From contig NZ_BEXF01000022.1 of NCBI RefSeq assembly GCF_002897295.1, forward strand, positions 42,288 through 106,287: DNA of 64,000 nucleotides, read 5' to 3'. Positions 41,180-50,581 of this stretch are shown in pieces (positions within the stretch are counted from its first letter, which is position 1; each line of letters opens with the position of its first letter). The DNA is from Brevibacillus reuszeri. GTDB lineage: Bacteria; Bacillota; Bacilli; Brevibacillales; Brevibacillaceae. The position numbers were made by a program, and so were the translations under genes. The notes below the pieces were generated by a model. The model ran no database searches. It was not told the DNA's origin and saw only the letters and a program-made list of their open reading frames with translations.

Positions 41180-42787
41180 ATGAAAAAACAGTGGTGGAAG
41201 AAAGGGTCGCTTAGCGTGCTACTGGCTACAGCCGTTGTAGCAGCCGGATGTTCTTCACAAACGTCTACGAATCCAGGGCAAACAACAGAGGCACCAAAGG
41301 GTGGAAACACCTTGGTAATCTCCGCTATGGTTGATCCGGATACGTTGGATTTGCATAAGTCAACGTGGGTGACTGTCGCAAACGGAATTATATATGAACC
41401 ACTGCTTACGCGGGATTTAGAAGGAAAAATAAGCCCGGGATTGGCTGAGAAGTACGAGGTTTCCGAAGACGGAAAGGTTTGGACGTTTACACTGCGTAAG
41501 GGACTTCGCTTCCACTCGGGAGAACCGGTAACAGCGGAGGCAGTCAAGCAATCCTTTGACCGCATGATGGAGGTTTCACCGGTGAAGAGCATCGTCGGTC
41601 CGGTTGAAAAGGTAGAGGCGCCAGACGAGCTGACCTTCAAAGTTTATTTCAGCAGTCCGTTTGCTCCTTTTTTCAGTGTAGTCATGAGCGGCATGATTTC
41701 ACCGGTTGACGCGAAGAAAGCCAAAGAGCTTGGAGACGGCTTTGGCGAAAATCCATCGGGAACAGGTCCGGTTATATTTGATAAGCGTGAGCGCGGGGCT
41801 TCCCTGACCTATAAGAAAAATCCTGACTACAACTGGGGACCGGAGTACGCACAGAACAAAGGTCCGTTACATGTGGACAATGTCGTGTTCCGTTTCTTGA
41901 AAGACGACGATACACGGATGATGGAATTCAAGAAAGGCACGATTCATATCCTCAATGAAGTCCCTGCGAATTCAGTTGCGGAATTGCAGTCGCTGCCAGG
42001 GGTCGAAATTAATAAGACCATGGATATCGGGCATAAATACATTGCTTTTAATAACCAACACCCGCTTTTCTCAGATGTTCGTCTTCGCAAGGCAATTGCA
42101 CTCGCCGTCGATCGCGATCCATTGGTACAGGTAGCTCTAAACGGCTTCGGAAAACCAGTATATGGACCACTGCCTCCAACCCTTTGGGGATATAGTGAGA
42201 AGATTGAGAACGAGGCAAAGCAAATGTATGCCCGTGATTTAGATCAAGCTCGTAAGCTGATGGCAGAGGTTGGCTATTCTGACACCAATGGTGATGGACT
42301 AGTGGACAAGGATGGCAAACCACTCACTGTCGAACTCCTTGTTTCCCCAGACCCATCGTACCAACGTGCGGCTCAGATTTTACAGAGCCAGCTGAAAGAA
42401 GCAGGGATTGATCTGAAAATTACCGTTCAGGAAATCGCAACAATCAAAGACCGCATGTTGAAAAAGTCTTTTGATATGTCATTGATGTACTTTGGCTGGT
42501 ATGATGCCGATATTCTTTATCTCATCTTCGAAAAGAACAACTCGGGTACCCGGATGAGTTTTAGCCGCCCCGAATTGGATGATCTGTTGAATAAAGGGCG
42601 TACGGAAATGAATGAGGAGAAGCGTCTCAAAATTTACGAGGAAGCTCAGGAAATACTACTCAAGGAATCGCCATGGGTACCATTGTGGGTAAATGAAACG
42701 GTTACGGCTACAAGAGGGATCAAAGGGATGGTTATCAACCCGTATACCCAAGGAATGATCCTGAGCGATATCACGATTGATAAATAG
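41180..42787 (+). CDS. Oligopeptide ABC transporter, substrate-binding lipoprotein
   Basis: 535 residues. Lipoprotein signal peptide with lipobox VAAGC (Cys at about 23). The body is the family 5 solute-binding fold (SBP_bac_5): DPDTLDLHKSTW, YEPLLTRDLEGKISPGLAEKYE, FTLRKGLRFHSGEPV and VRLRKAIALAVDRD. Family members bind di- and oligopeptides, murein peptides or nickel. The gene is third in the operon, and its two permeases and two ATPases follow. ATG 41180 is set by GGGGGAGAAAG; the ORF is open 27 bases further upstream. Confidence 0.9.
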   Translation: MKKQWWKKGSLSVLLATAVVAAGCSSQTSTNPGQTTEAPKGGNTLVISAMVDPDTLDLHKSTWVTVANGIIYEPLLTRDLEGKISPGLAEKYEVSEDGKVWTFTLRKGLRFHSGEPVTAEAVKQSFDRMMEVSPVKSIVGPVEKVEAPDELTFKVYFSSPFAPFFSVVMSGMISPVDAKKAKELGDGFGENPSGTGPVIFDKRERGASLTYKKNPDYNWGPEYAQNKGPLHVDNVVFRFLKDDDTRMMEFKKGTIHILNEVPANSVAELQSLPGVEINKTMDIGHKYIAFNNQHPLFSDVRLRKAIALAVDRDPLVQVALNGFGKPVYGPLPPTLWGYSEKIENEAKQMYARDLDQARKLMAEVGYSDTNGDGLVDKDGKPLTVELLVSPDPSYQRAAQILQSQLKEAGIDLKITVQEIATIKDRMLKKSFDMSLMYFGWYDADILYLIFEKNNSGTRMSFSRPELDDLLNKGRTEMNEEKRLKIYEEAQEILLKESPWVPLWVNETVTATRGIKGMVINPYTQGMILSDITIDK

Positions 42788-42807
42788 ACAACGAAGAGGT
42801 GGATAGC

Positions 42808-43728
42808 ATGCGTCGATACGTACTAAAGAGGCTGCTCTCCCTAGTAGGAACACTACTAGGGGTATCCGTCCTCATCTTCCTCATGGTGCATCTAATCCCA
42901 GGAGATCCAGTTACGACGATTCTCGGGCAATTTGCCTCTCCGGAGGCAATTGACCAATTGCGTGCGAAGCTTGGGCTTGACCTGCCATTGTGGGAGCAAT
43001 ATATACACTTTTTAGGAAAGCTTTTAGTAGGCGATTTGGGTACCTCCCTGTTTACTGGTCAAAGTGTGTGGGAGCAAATTACACAGCGCTTTCCGATCAC
43101 GTTCCAGCTCGCTATTTTTAGTGTCATTATTGCGGCAATTTTCGGGATATTACTCGGGACGATTGCTGCAGTCAAGCAAAATACATTTGTAGATCGACTG
43201 GTTGTTCTTTCATCCTTGGTAGGGATTTCGGCGCCAGGGTTCTGGATTGCGCTGTTCCTGATTTGGGTCTTTGCTTATAAGCTCGCTTTATTTCCGATCT
43301 CAGGCTATGAGGGGATACATTCATTGCTGCTTCCAGCGATTACACTCGGAATGGCAGAAGCGGGAATGATTGCCCGGATGACTCGCTCCAGCATGCTGGA
43401 GGTTATCAAACAGGATTACATGCGCACGGCAGAGGCCAAAGGAGCAGCAGTGGTCCGAATGGTTTTCTCCCATGGCTTGCCAAACGCGATTATTCCTGTC
43501 GTTACGATGCTGGGCTTGCAATTTGGTTCTCTGCTGGCCGGTGCAGTCGTAGTAGAAACCGTCTTCTCCTTGCGGGGAATAGGAAGCCTGGCGATTGATG
43601 CCATCGGCAAGCGAGACATGCCAACTGTGCAAGGAATGGTATTTTTCATGGCAGTGATTTTTGCAACAACGAATCTGGTCGTGGATTTAATCTACAGTCT
43701 GATTGATCCGCGTATCCATTACGACTAA
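42808..43728 (+). CDS. Oligopeptide ABC transporter permease (DppB/OppB type)
   Basis: 306 residues, six membrane helices. RYVLKRLLSLVGTLLGVSVLIFLMVHLIPGDP is the typical N-terminus of DppB-like permeases; the EAA loop TAEAKGAAVVRMVFSHGLPNAIIPV contacts the ATPases. ATG 42808 follows AGAGGTG. It pairs with the next gene to form the membrane pore. Confidence 0.93.
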   Translation: MRRYVLKRLLSLVGTLLGVSVLIFLMVHLIPGDPVTTILGQFASPEAIDQLRAKLGLDLPLWEQYIHFLGKLLVGDLGTSLFTGQSVWEQITQRFPITFQLAIFSVIIAAIFGILLGTIAAVKQNTFVDRLVVLSSLVGISAPGFWIALFLIWVFAYKLALFPISGYEGIHSLLLPAITLGMAEAGMIARMTRSSMLEVIKQDYMRTAEAKGAAVVRMVFSHGLPNAIIPVVTMLGLQFGSLLAGAVVVETVFSLRGIGSLAIDAIGKRDMPTVQGMVFFMAVIFATTNLVVDLIYSLIDPRIHYD

Positions 43729-43744
43729 GGAGAGGAGGCAGACT

Positions 43745-44602
43745 ATGGTGAACAACAAAATTCGTCCTGAGTCGTATTGGCTAGTCATTGGCAAACGATT
43801 GAGTCGTAATAAAACAGCGATGGGTGGGGCCGTCATTCTCTTGATTTTTATCTTAGCGTCCTTACTCGCTCCATGGATCGCTCCTCACCCGGTCGAGCAG
43901 ATGAATTTTGATAACAGATTAGCAGGCCCGAGTGCTTCGAATTTGCTAGGCACTGATGATTTTGGCCGGGATATTTTCTCACGATTGCTGCATGGCGGTC
44001 GGATTTCCTTGATGATGGGTTTAATCACGGTGGTGCTTTCTACGGTCATCGGGGTCGCGCTGGGGATTATTGCCGGATACTATCGTAAGGTTGACCTGTT
44101 TATCATGCAAGGAATGGATATTCTCATGTCCTTGCCAGCTCTCTTGCTCGCTATCGCCGTCATTGCAGTTTTGGGGCCAGGGCTGACGAATGCGATGATT
44201 GCCGTCGTCATTGCGGTTATTCCTTCGTATGTCAGGGTCGTTCGTTCGGCGGTGCTTTCCATACGTGAAAAGGAATATATCGAGGCGGTCAGAGCATTGG
44301 GCATTCGGGATTGGAAAATCCTGCTGAAGCATATCTTGCCGAATATTCTCTCGCCAATCATCGTACTTTCGACCATTCAATTTGGTGTAAGTATTTTGGC
44401 AGCAGCAGCACTGAGCTTTCTCGGCTTGGGTGCCCAGCCGCCGGCGCCAGAGTGGGGAGCAATGGTTTTTGTCGGAAAATCGTTTTTGAGTCAAGCTTGG
44501 TGGATGTCGATCTTTCCAGGAATGGCCATTATGCTAGTGGTCCTTGGCTTTAATCTGTTAGGGGACGGATTGCGCGATGCGCTCGATCCAAAAACAAGGT
44601 AA
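43745..44602 (+). CDS. Oligopeptide ABC transporter permease (DppC/OppC type)
   Basis: 285 residues, six membrane helices with a short N-terminal tail (SYWLVIGKRLSRNKTAM) characteristic of DppC. GTDDFGRDIFSRLLHGGRIS is the family hallmark, and the EAA loop is EAVRALGIRDWKILLKHILPN. ATG 43745 follows AGGAGAGGAGG, 16 bases after the previous stop. Confidence 0.93.
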   Translation: MVNNKIRPESYWLVIGKRLSRNKTAMGGAVILLIFILASLLAPWIAPHPVEQMNFDNRLAGPSASNLLGTDDFGRDIFSRLLHGGRISLMMGLITVVLSTVIGVALGIIAGYYRKVDLFIMQGMDILMSLPALLLAIAVIAVLGPGLTNAMIAVVIAVIPSYVRVVRSAVLSIREKEYIEAVRALGIRDWKILLKHILPNILSPIIVLSTIQFGVSILAAAALSFLGLGAQPPAPEWGAMVFVGKSFLSQAWWMSIFPGMAIMLVVLGFNLLGDGLRDALDPKTR

Positions 44603-44626
44603 TGGAGGAAGGGAGGGCAACCACCG

Positions 44627-45613
44627 ATGCAGGATGTATTGCTTGCAGTAAAAGATTTGCGCGTGCAGTTTCAGACAGAAAAAGGAACGCTTCCTGCCCT
44701 GCAGAACATCTCCTTTCACATACGAAAAGGGGAGACGGTTGCACTGGTAGGGGAATCCGGCTGTGGCAAAAGCGTGACGTCACTGGCGATCATGGGCCTC
44801 TTATCAAAAGCGATGACCAATATGGAAGGAAGCATCACTTTTCGCGATACCAAGCTGAATCAGCTGGATAAAAAAGCGATCCGAGCGATCCGGGGAAATG
44901 AGATCGCGATGATCTTTCAAGAGCCGATGACCTCGCTCAACCCTGTGCATACGATCGGCAAGCAATTAGAGGAAGTGTATTTACTCCATAGTGATTTGTC
45001 CAAAAAAGAACGTCAGGAAAAAGCGATCGAAATGCTTAAAAAAGTAGGTGTGCCTAGGCCGGAGAGCATCATGCGCGAATATCCGCACCAGTTGTCTGGT
45101 GGGATGAAGCAGAGGGTCATGATCGCGATGGCGATGGCATGTAATCCTGACTTATTGATTGCAGATGAGCCGACGACCGCTTTAGATGTAACGATTCAGG
45201 CCCAAATCCTGGAGCTGATGAACGACCTGAAGGAAAGTGGCAGTACCTCCCTACTCTTGATCACCCATGATTTGGGTGTCGTGGCAGAGATGGCTGACCG
45301 TGTGCTTGTGATGTACTACGGTGAAATCGTCGAGGAAGCAGATGTCGCCAGTTTGTTTGCCAATCCACTGCATCCGTACACAGCAGGATTGCTGCGCTGT
45401 GTACCGGATATGGAGGACGAGGAGGAGCGTACCAGACTGGAGCCGATCGAGGGAAGTGTTCCGCTGCTGGGAGAAGTAACCCAAGGCTGCGCTTTCCGCT
45501 TTCGCTGCCCACATGCTCATGAGCGCTGCTCGAACGAAAAACCGCCACTGCTGGCAACAGGCTCACAAGCTGTCCGTTGCTGGCTGTACGAGAACAAGGA
45601 GATGGCGGTATGA
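44627..45613 (+). CDS. Oligopeptide ABC transporter ATPase (DppD/OppD type)
   Basis: 328 residues. Walker A GESGCGKS, signature LSGGMKQRVMIAMA, Walker B LLIADEPT and H-loop THD are intact. The C-terminal part has the oligopeptide-type Cys cluster (CAFRFRCPHAHERC), which in this family may hold an iron-sulfur cluster. Its stop overlaps the start of the next ATPase gene (ATGA at 45610). Confidence 0.93.
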   Translation: MQDVLLAVKDLRVQFQTEKGTLPALQNISFHIRKGETVALVGESGCGKSVTSLAIMGLLSKAMTNMEGSITFRDTKLNQLDKKAIRAIRGNEIAMIFQEPMTSLNPVHTIGKQLEEVYLLHSDLSKKERQEKAIEMLKKVGVPRPESIMREYPHQLSGGMKQRVMIAMAMACNPDLLIADEPTTALDVTIQAQILELMNDLKESGSTSLLLITHDLGVVAEMADRVLVMYYGEIVEEADVASLFANPLHPYTAGLLRCVPDMEDEEERTRLEPIEGSVPLLGEVTQGCAFRFRCPHAHERCSNEKPPLLATGSQAVRCWLYENKEMAV

Positions 45614-46614
45614 GCGAACTGTTAACAGTAAATGACCTGAAAACGTATTTTTCGGTCAACAAAGGACTGCTAGGTAAAAGCAATGATGTGGTGAAAGCGG
45701 TAGACGGGGTGTCCTTTGAGGTGAGAAAGGGAGAAACGCTGGGCCTCGTTGGGGAGAGTGGCTGCGGCAAATCGACTACTGGCCGAAGCATCATGCGTCT
45801 TATTGAGCCAACAGGCGGCACCATCCATTTTGAAGGGCAAGAGATTTCGAAGCTTTCGCCTTCCCAGTTTCGACCGTTGCGCAAGCAGATGCAGATCGTA
45901 TTTCAAGACCCATATGCATCGTTGAATCCTAGAATGACTATACAAAAAGCATTGGAGGAAGCAATCGGCGTTCGTTTGCCAAGCCTCTCAGCCAAAGAGC
46001 GATTGGAGCAGGTACAGGAATTGCTGAATTTGGTCGGATTGAATTCCCAATTCGCTAGCCGTTACCCACATGAATTCAGTGGTGGGCAACGTCAGCGGAT
46101 CGGGATCGCCCGGGCACTAGCTGTCCAGCCTTCACTGATCGTCGCCGACGAGCCGGTCTCTGCGCTGGATGTTTCCATCCAAGCCCAAATTGTCAACCTG
46201 TTGCAAGATCTGCAGCAACGTCTCGGATTAGGATATTTGTTTATTTCCCATGATTTGGGTGTTGTTCGTCATATTAGCGATCGGATTGCTGTGATGTATT
46301 TGGGCAGAATCGTCGAAATTGCGGACAAAAAAGATTTGTTTGCCAGACCGATGCATCCGTATACGCAGGCATTGATGTCTGCTGTACCAAAAGCCAATCC
46401 GCTGCGTAAGAAGGAGCGGATCGTTCTTACGGGTGATGTTCCAAATCCGGCAAAGCCCCCTGCTGGCTGCGCTTTTCACACGCGTTGTCCGCATGCAGTC
46501 GAAATGTGTAAACAAGTTAGACCGGTTGCCACACCTGTCAATGCAAACCACTACGTATCGTGCCACCTGTATGGCCTAGAAGGGATGAAAATCATTGAAA
46601 ATAGAGCGAATTGA
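45610..46614 (+). CDS. Oligopeptide ABC transporter ATPase (DppF/OppF type)
   Basis: 334 residues. Walker A GESGCGKST, signature FSGGQRQRIGIARAL, Walker B LIVADEPV and the C-terminal Cys-rich oligopeptide motif CAFHTRCPHAVEMC. It forms the heterodimeric motor with the preceding ATPase. The start ATG 45610 overlaps the previous stop by four bases; the end overlaps the racemase gene by 20 bases. Confidence 0.93.
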   Translation: MSELLTVNDLKTYFSVNKGLLGKSNDVVKAVDGVSFEVRKGETLGLVGESGCGKSTTGRSIMRLIEPTGGTIHFEGQEISKLSPSQFRPLRKQMQIVFQDPYASLNPRMTIQKALEEAIGVRLPSLSAKERLEQVQELLNLVGLNSQFASRYPHEFSGGQRQRIGIARALAVQPSLIVADEPVSALDVSIQAQIVNLLQDLQQRLGLGYLFISHDLGVVRHISDRIAVMYLGRIVEIADKKDLFARPMHPYTQALMSAVPKANPLRKKERIVLTGDVPNPAKPPAGCAFHTRCPHAVEMCKQVRPVATPVNANHYVSCHLYGLEGMKIIENRAN

Positions 46615-47707
46615 ACTACAGCAACTGAACATGCCACTTCGATTCCGATTTGAGACCAGCTTTGGTAGCACGAGTATTAAGGACTTTATCCTTGTCAGTG
46701 TGCATAGTGAAGGCGAGGTTGGATACGGGGAAAGCGTAGCGATGCCAAATCCTTACTATAATGAAGAAACAACAGAGACTGTCTGGCACATGCTGGAGCG
46801 GTATCTCATTCCGCAGCTTCTGAGTACGCCAATCGAAACACCAGAGGATGTTGATCGTCTATTCGCGCCGATTCGTCGCAACAATATGGCAAAGTCAGCA
46901 TTGGAAGGCGCAATTTGGGATCTGTACAGCAAGCAAAAAGGAATTTCCTTGGCAAAAGCTCTTGGTGGCGAAAAATCGATCATCGATGTAGGGATCAGTA
47001 TCGGGATTGAACCAACTGTAAAACAGGTTCTTGAAAAAGTAGAACGCCATCTTGGCGAGGGTTATAAAAAAATTAAAGTAAAAATCAAGCCAGGCTTTGA
47101 TGTAGATGTTGTCCGCGCGATTCGGGAAAGCTTCGGAGATGACGTGCCTCTGATGGCAGATGCCAACTCTGCTTACACGATGGAGCACTTGGACATAATG
47201 AAGGAATTGGATCAGTACAATCTGATCATGATTGAACAGCCATTGGCACATGATGACATCATCGATCATGCCAAGCTGCAAAAAGAGCTGCGCACGCCGA
47301 TTTGTCTGGATGAAAGCATCCACAGCGTGGAAGATGCGCGAAAAGCGATAGAATTGGGTAGCTGCGGAATTATCAATATAAAAGTTGGTCGTGTAGGTGG
47401 ATTGACCGAATCAAAGCGGATTCACGATTATTGCCAGGCGCAGGACATTCCTGTTTGGTGCGGCGGGATGATCGAATCAGGTGTGGGACGTGCGCATAAC
47501 ATCGCAATTACTGCGTTGCCTAATTTCACCATTCCCGGCGATACCGCTGCCTCCAGTCGTTATTGGGAGGAAGACATCGTAGAACCTGGAGTTGAGCTTG
47601 TTGCTCCTGGACAGCTGGCTGTTCCCGAAAGCCCTGGAATCGGCTACAAGGTAAATACAAATGCAGTGGGCAAATACGCTATTCGTTCAGCGACTTTCAG
47701 ACCGTAG
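46595..47707 (+). CDS. Enolase-superfamily OSBS / N-succinylamino-acid racemase-type enzyme
   Basis: 370 residues. Catalytic lysine pair KVKIKPG (KxK), metal ligands in ADANSAY, IEQPLAHDD and DESIHS, then the second Lys in INIKVGRVGG; CGGMIESGVGRAHN follows. This is the OSBS/NSAR subgroup of the muconate-lactonising branch, not the dipeptide epimerase subgroup by the look of KIKPG. MenC activity (menaquinone) cannot be excluded, but no men genes are near. Inside a peptide-import operon, a racemase for N-acyl amino acids is more likely (inference). Its start lies inside the preceding ATPase gene. Confidence 0.82.
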   Translation: MKIERIELQQLNMPLRFRFETSFGSTSIKDFILVSVHSEGEVGYGESVAMPNPYYNEETTETVWHMLERYLIPQLLSTPIETPEDVDRLFAPIRRNNMAKSALEGAIWDLYSKQKGISLAKALGGEKSIIDVGISIGIEPTVKQVLEKVERHLGEGYKKIKVKIKPGFDVDVVRAIRESFGDDVPLMADANSAYTMEHLDIMKELDQYNLIMIEQPLAHDDIIDHAKLQKELRTPICLDESIHSVEDARKAIELGSCGIINIKVGRVGGLTESKRIHDYCQAQDIPVWCGGMIESGVGRAHNIAITALPNFTIPGDTAASSRYWEEDIVEPGVELVAPGQLAVPESPGIGYKVNTNAVGKYAIRSATFRP

Positions 47708-47769
47708 AGCAAGAGGTTTCGTAACAGCCTTCCGTCAGACATAGATAATGAGTGAAGGGGAGAATGAGC

Positions 47770-49212
47770 GTGGCAAAATGGGTCCAATCGTTTGAAGAGT
47801 ATGCAAAGCAGCTGCTTGAAAAGGGAAAGATTGTAGGCGCATCCGTGGGACTGGCAGAGAATGGAGAACTGAGCTATTTTCAAGGGTTCGGTCTCACGGA
47901 TAACACGGATGATGCCCAGGGCGTTACTGCGGATACAGTATTTGGGATTGGTTCGGTTACCAAGGTGTTTACATGTGTCGCGATCATGCAGCTTCAAGAA
48001 GCAGGTAAGCTCTCCGTTCATGATCCAGTCATCAAGTATATTCCCCAGCTGCGTACCCCGAGTGAAGCACACACTCGGGAAATAACCATTCATCATCTGA
48101 TGACGCACACTGCTGGCTTCCCTGCATTTGACACGTTAATGGGTGCAATGAAGCGAAGTATGGAAAACGACCCACACAGTGGTACCTTCAGCTCTGGTTT
48201 AGAATTTGATTTAGATAAGATGGAAGCGATTGATACAAAAGATCAGTTTGTCGCCTACATTTCAGGGCTTGATTACGATCTGCTGGGTCCTCCAGGCACG
48301 CAGTTCAGCTATTCTAACGACAGCTTCGCACTGCTTGGGGTTATCATCGAGCGTGTGAGCGAAATTTCGTATGAGCAGTTTGTGAAAGAAAATATTTTGG
48401 ACCCTGCCGGGATGACTCGGAGTGCTTTTCTCATCGAGGACCTGCCTCAAGATACACAAGTCGCGACTCTGTTTACCCGCAAAAGTGCGGCGGATGGTGG
48501 TGAGGTATACCGATCGCCAAATTGGTGGGATGCACCATCTATGCGTGCTGGAGGCAAGCTGAAATCAACCATTCATGATTTGCTACGGTTTACCGAGATT
48601 TTCCGCACAGGAGGGCTGGTTGGAACTAATCGGATTCTGACCGAAGAAAGTGTGAGACAAATAACCCTCTCTCATATTCAGATGAACCCTCATCAAGGGT
48701 ATGGGTATGGGCTTATGATTGCAAGTGACTGCCATGGTGGGACACTGATTGAACATGGTGGAGCTGTAAAAGGTGTCAGTGCCCAATTGTTTTTCCATCC
48801 CGAGCGCAATTTGACGGGAGCTGTTCTCATGAATGTCGATGGAGGCCCTGCGGCAGATTTGATGCATGGCTTGCTGAACGAGAGCAACGGAAAACCTGCT
48901 AATACACCACCGTTCGTTTATCCTGATTATGAAGTCTCAATGGAGGCGCTTACGTCCCTAGTCGGTTTTTATCGCTCTTCAGAAGGGGCGAATGTAACCG
49001 TTGAGCTTCAGGAAAATGGTTTGGTTTTGAAGCTTCTGGGTACGGGCGTTTCACTAAGACCTGTCGGAGAAGAGTGCTTTGTTTGGAAACGGGGAGAGAA
49101 TGATTCGTTTGTTCGATTCTTTCGAGATGAGACGGGAGCCAGTGTCAGGCTGTTCGTTGGAGGACGTCAATTGATCAAATCGCCAGTCAATAAAGAACAG
49201 GCGACTGTATAA
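47770..49212 (+). CDS. Serine hydrolase, beta-lactamase/D-aminopeptidase fold
   Basis: 480 residues without a signal peptide. Class C beta-lactamase-like motifs: GSVTK (SxxK nucleophile and base) near residue 65, YSNDS (YxN) near 180 and HGGAVKG (KTG equivalent) near 340; a C-terminal ~100-residue domain follows, as in D-aminopeptidase or esterase relatives. Cytoplasmic location and the operon favour hydrolysis of imported D-residue peptides or esters (inference). GTG 47770 is set by AAGGGGAG seven bases upstream; ATG 47764 is too close to it. It is last in the operon, with a terminator after it. Confidence 0.82.
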   Translation: MAKWVQSFEEYAKQLLEKGKIVGASVGLAENGELSYFQGFGLTDNTDDAQGVTADTVFGIGSVTKVFTCVAIMQLQEAGKLSVHDPVIKYIPQLRTPSEAHTREITIHHLMTHTAGFPAFDTLMGAMKRSMENDPHSGTFSSGLEFDLDKMEAIDTKDQFVAYISGLDYDLLGPPGTQFSYSNDSFALLGVIIERVSEISYEQFVKENILDPAGMTRSAFLIEDLPQDTQVATLFTRKSAADGGEVYRSPNWWDAPSMRAGGKLKSTIHDLLRFTEIFRTGGLVGTNRILTEESVRQITLSHIQMNPHQGYGYGLMIASDCHGGTLIEHGGAVKGVSAQLFFHPERNLTGAVLMNVDGGPAADLMHGLLNESNGKPANTPPFVYPDYEVSMEALTSLVGFYRSSEGANVTVELQENGLVLKLLGTGVSLRPVGEECFVWKRGENDSFVRFFRDETGASVRLFVGGRQLIKSPVNKEQATV

Positions 49213-49219
49213 ATACGAA

Positions 49220-49272
49220 AACGCGCACCTACAAGCAACCAACCAGCTTGTAAGGTGTGCGTTCTTGCTTTT
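49220..49272. terminator. Terminator of the peptide operon
   Basis: AACGCGCACCTACAAGC (49220-49236) pairs with GCTTGTAAGGTGTGCGTT (49246-49263) with minor mismatch, then a T-rich tail. It probably serves the convergent MFS gene as well. Confidence 0.85.
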
Positions 49273-50581
49273 AGGAGGAAAGGGACGTACTGACACCGGA
49301 TGTTTCAACGGTAGTACGTTTCCAATCGGGATGCTGCTCCATTTTCCGAAAAGCAGGGATGAACAAGAGGCTAAGTCCAATGCAGGTAAAAATGATTCCT
49401 CCACTAAAGAGCAGAAGTCCTGGCGTTGCCATTTTTGCTTCAAGCAAATAGGAGCAGAGAGCGTAGCTAACCGGGCCAAAGCCGATGGACATGAGAGAAA
49501 GCAATGACATGACACGCCCAAGGACATTGGCAGGGACGATCGTTTGGATATACGTAATTAATGGAATATTCGTCATCGTAAGCGTCATTCCAATCAAGAA
49601 CATGGAGATCAAGCCAAAAGTAAGTTGCTGCATGAAAAATAGGGAGCTCATACCGACACCCATGAAACCGAGAATAACGGGAAGGAGGATGAATTTTCCA
49701 CGGAACCCTTTCCATAATCCTGTCAAAATACCCCCAACGATGGTACCGATGCCAAGCGAAATGCTAAGTGAGCTATAAGAGCTGCCATCCCAGCCGAGAT
49801 CCTTGACATGAAGCGGTATGCCCATGTTGATAGGACCGGAAAACATCATATTGGTAAATAGAGAGGTCACAAAAATAATACACAAGATCGGAACGGAAAA
49901 AGTAAAGCGGATTCCCCCCATGATATCTTTCAAGTAAGAGGTTTTCGCAGATGCAGGTTCACGTTCCATACTCTCCTGTTCACTCGGATTCAATCGAAGA
50001 GAGAGGATAAACAAGGTGCCTGCGAAAAAAGCGGCGCCGAGAATCAGGAACATGACCGGATACGTGGTCGTTTTAATCAGTAGTGCCGAAACGACTGGTC
50101 CACCGACCATGCTGATTTGCTGGGAGATTTCCATCATGCTGTTTGCTGGGGCGAGCTGTTCGCGTGTAACGAGAGAAGGTAGTATGGAGCTGCGGGCGGG
50201 CCAAAAAAAGGAGTCTACCGTGCCAAAAAGTACAGCCAATACATAAGCGGAGATGGGCAGGAAGCTGTTATTTTCATTCATCAACAGCAGGCTGAAGCCT
50301 GTGAGGATGATTCCACGTGCCAGGATGGATAAAAACATGATCCATTTCCGATTCCAACGGTCCGCAGCTACTCCCCCAGCCAGCATGAAGAGCAGGCGAG
50401 GGATGGACATGCAGATCAGGGTCGTGCCAAGCATTGCCTCCGAGCCGGTCACATCAACGATAAACCAAGACAGCAGGATAAAAAAGGCACCGTCTGCCAT
50501 CGCAGAAAGAATCGTTCCGCACCAGAGCAGGATAAATGAGCTATTGCGCCAAAGCATGTTATTCGCTGCTTGAGTCGTCAT
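49271..50581 (-). CDS. MFS transporter (macrolide-efflux-like)
   Basis: 436 residues, twelve membrane segments. It has the MefA-like/DUF894-type N-terminus NSSFILLWCGTILSAMADGAFFILLSWF and the loop motif GGVAADRWNRKW. Start ATG 50581 follows AAAGGAGG. It overlaps the end of the winged-helix gene by 23 bases, so the two are co-transcribed, and the regulator probably controls this exporter. Substrate unknown. Confidence 0.85.
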   Translation of the reverse strand: MTTQAANNMLWRNSSFILLWCGTILSAMADGAFFILLSWFIVDVTGSEAMLGTTLICMSIPRLLFMLAGGVAADRWNRKWIMFLSILARGIILTGFSLLLMNENNSFLPISAYVLAVLFGTVDSFFWPARSSILPSLVTREQLAPANSMMEISQQISMVGGPVVSALLIKTTTYPVMFLILGAAFFAGTLFILSLRLNPSEQESMEREPASAKTSYLKDIMGGIRFTFSVPILCIIFVTSLFTNMMFSGPINMGIPLHVKDLGWDGSSYSSLSISLGIGTIVGGILTGLWKGFRGKFILLPVILGFMGVGMSSLFFMQQLTFGLISMFLIGMTLTMTNIPLITYIQTIVPANVLGRVMSLLSLMSIGFGPVSYALCSYLLEAKMATPGLLLFSGGIIFTCIGLSLLFIPAFRKMEQHPDWKRTTVETSGVSTSLSS

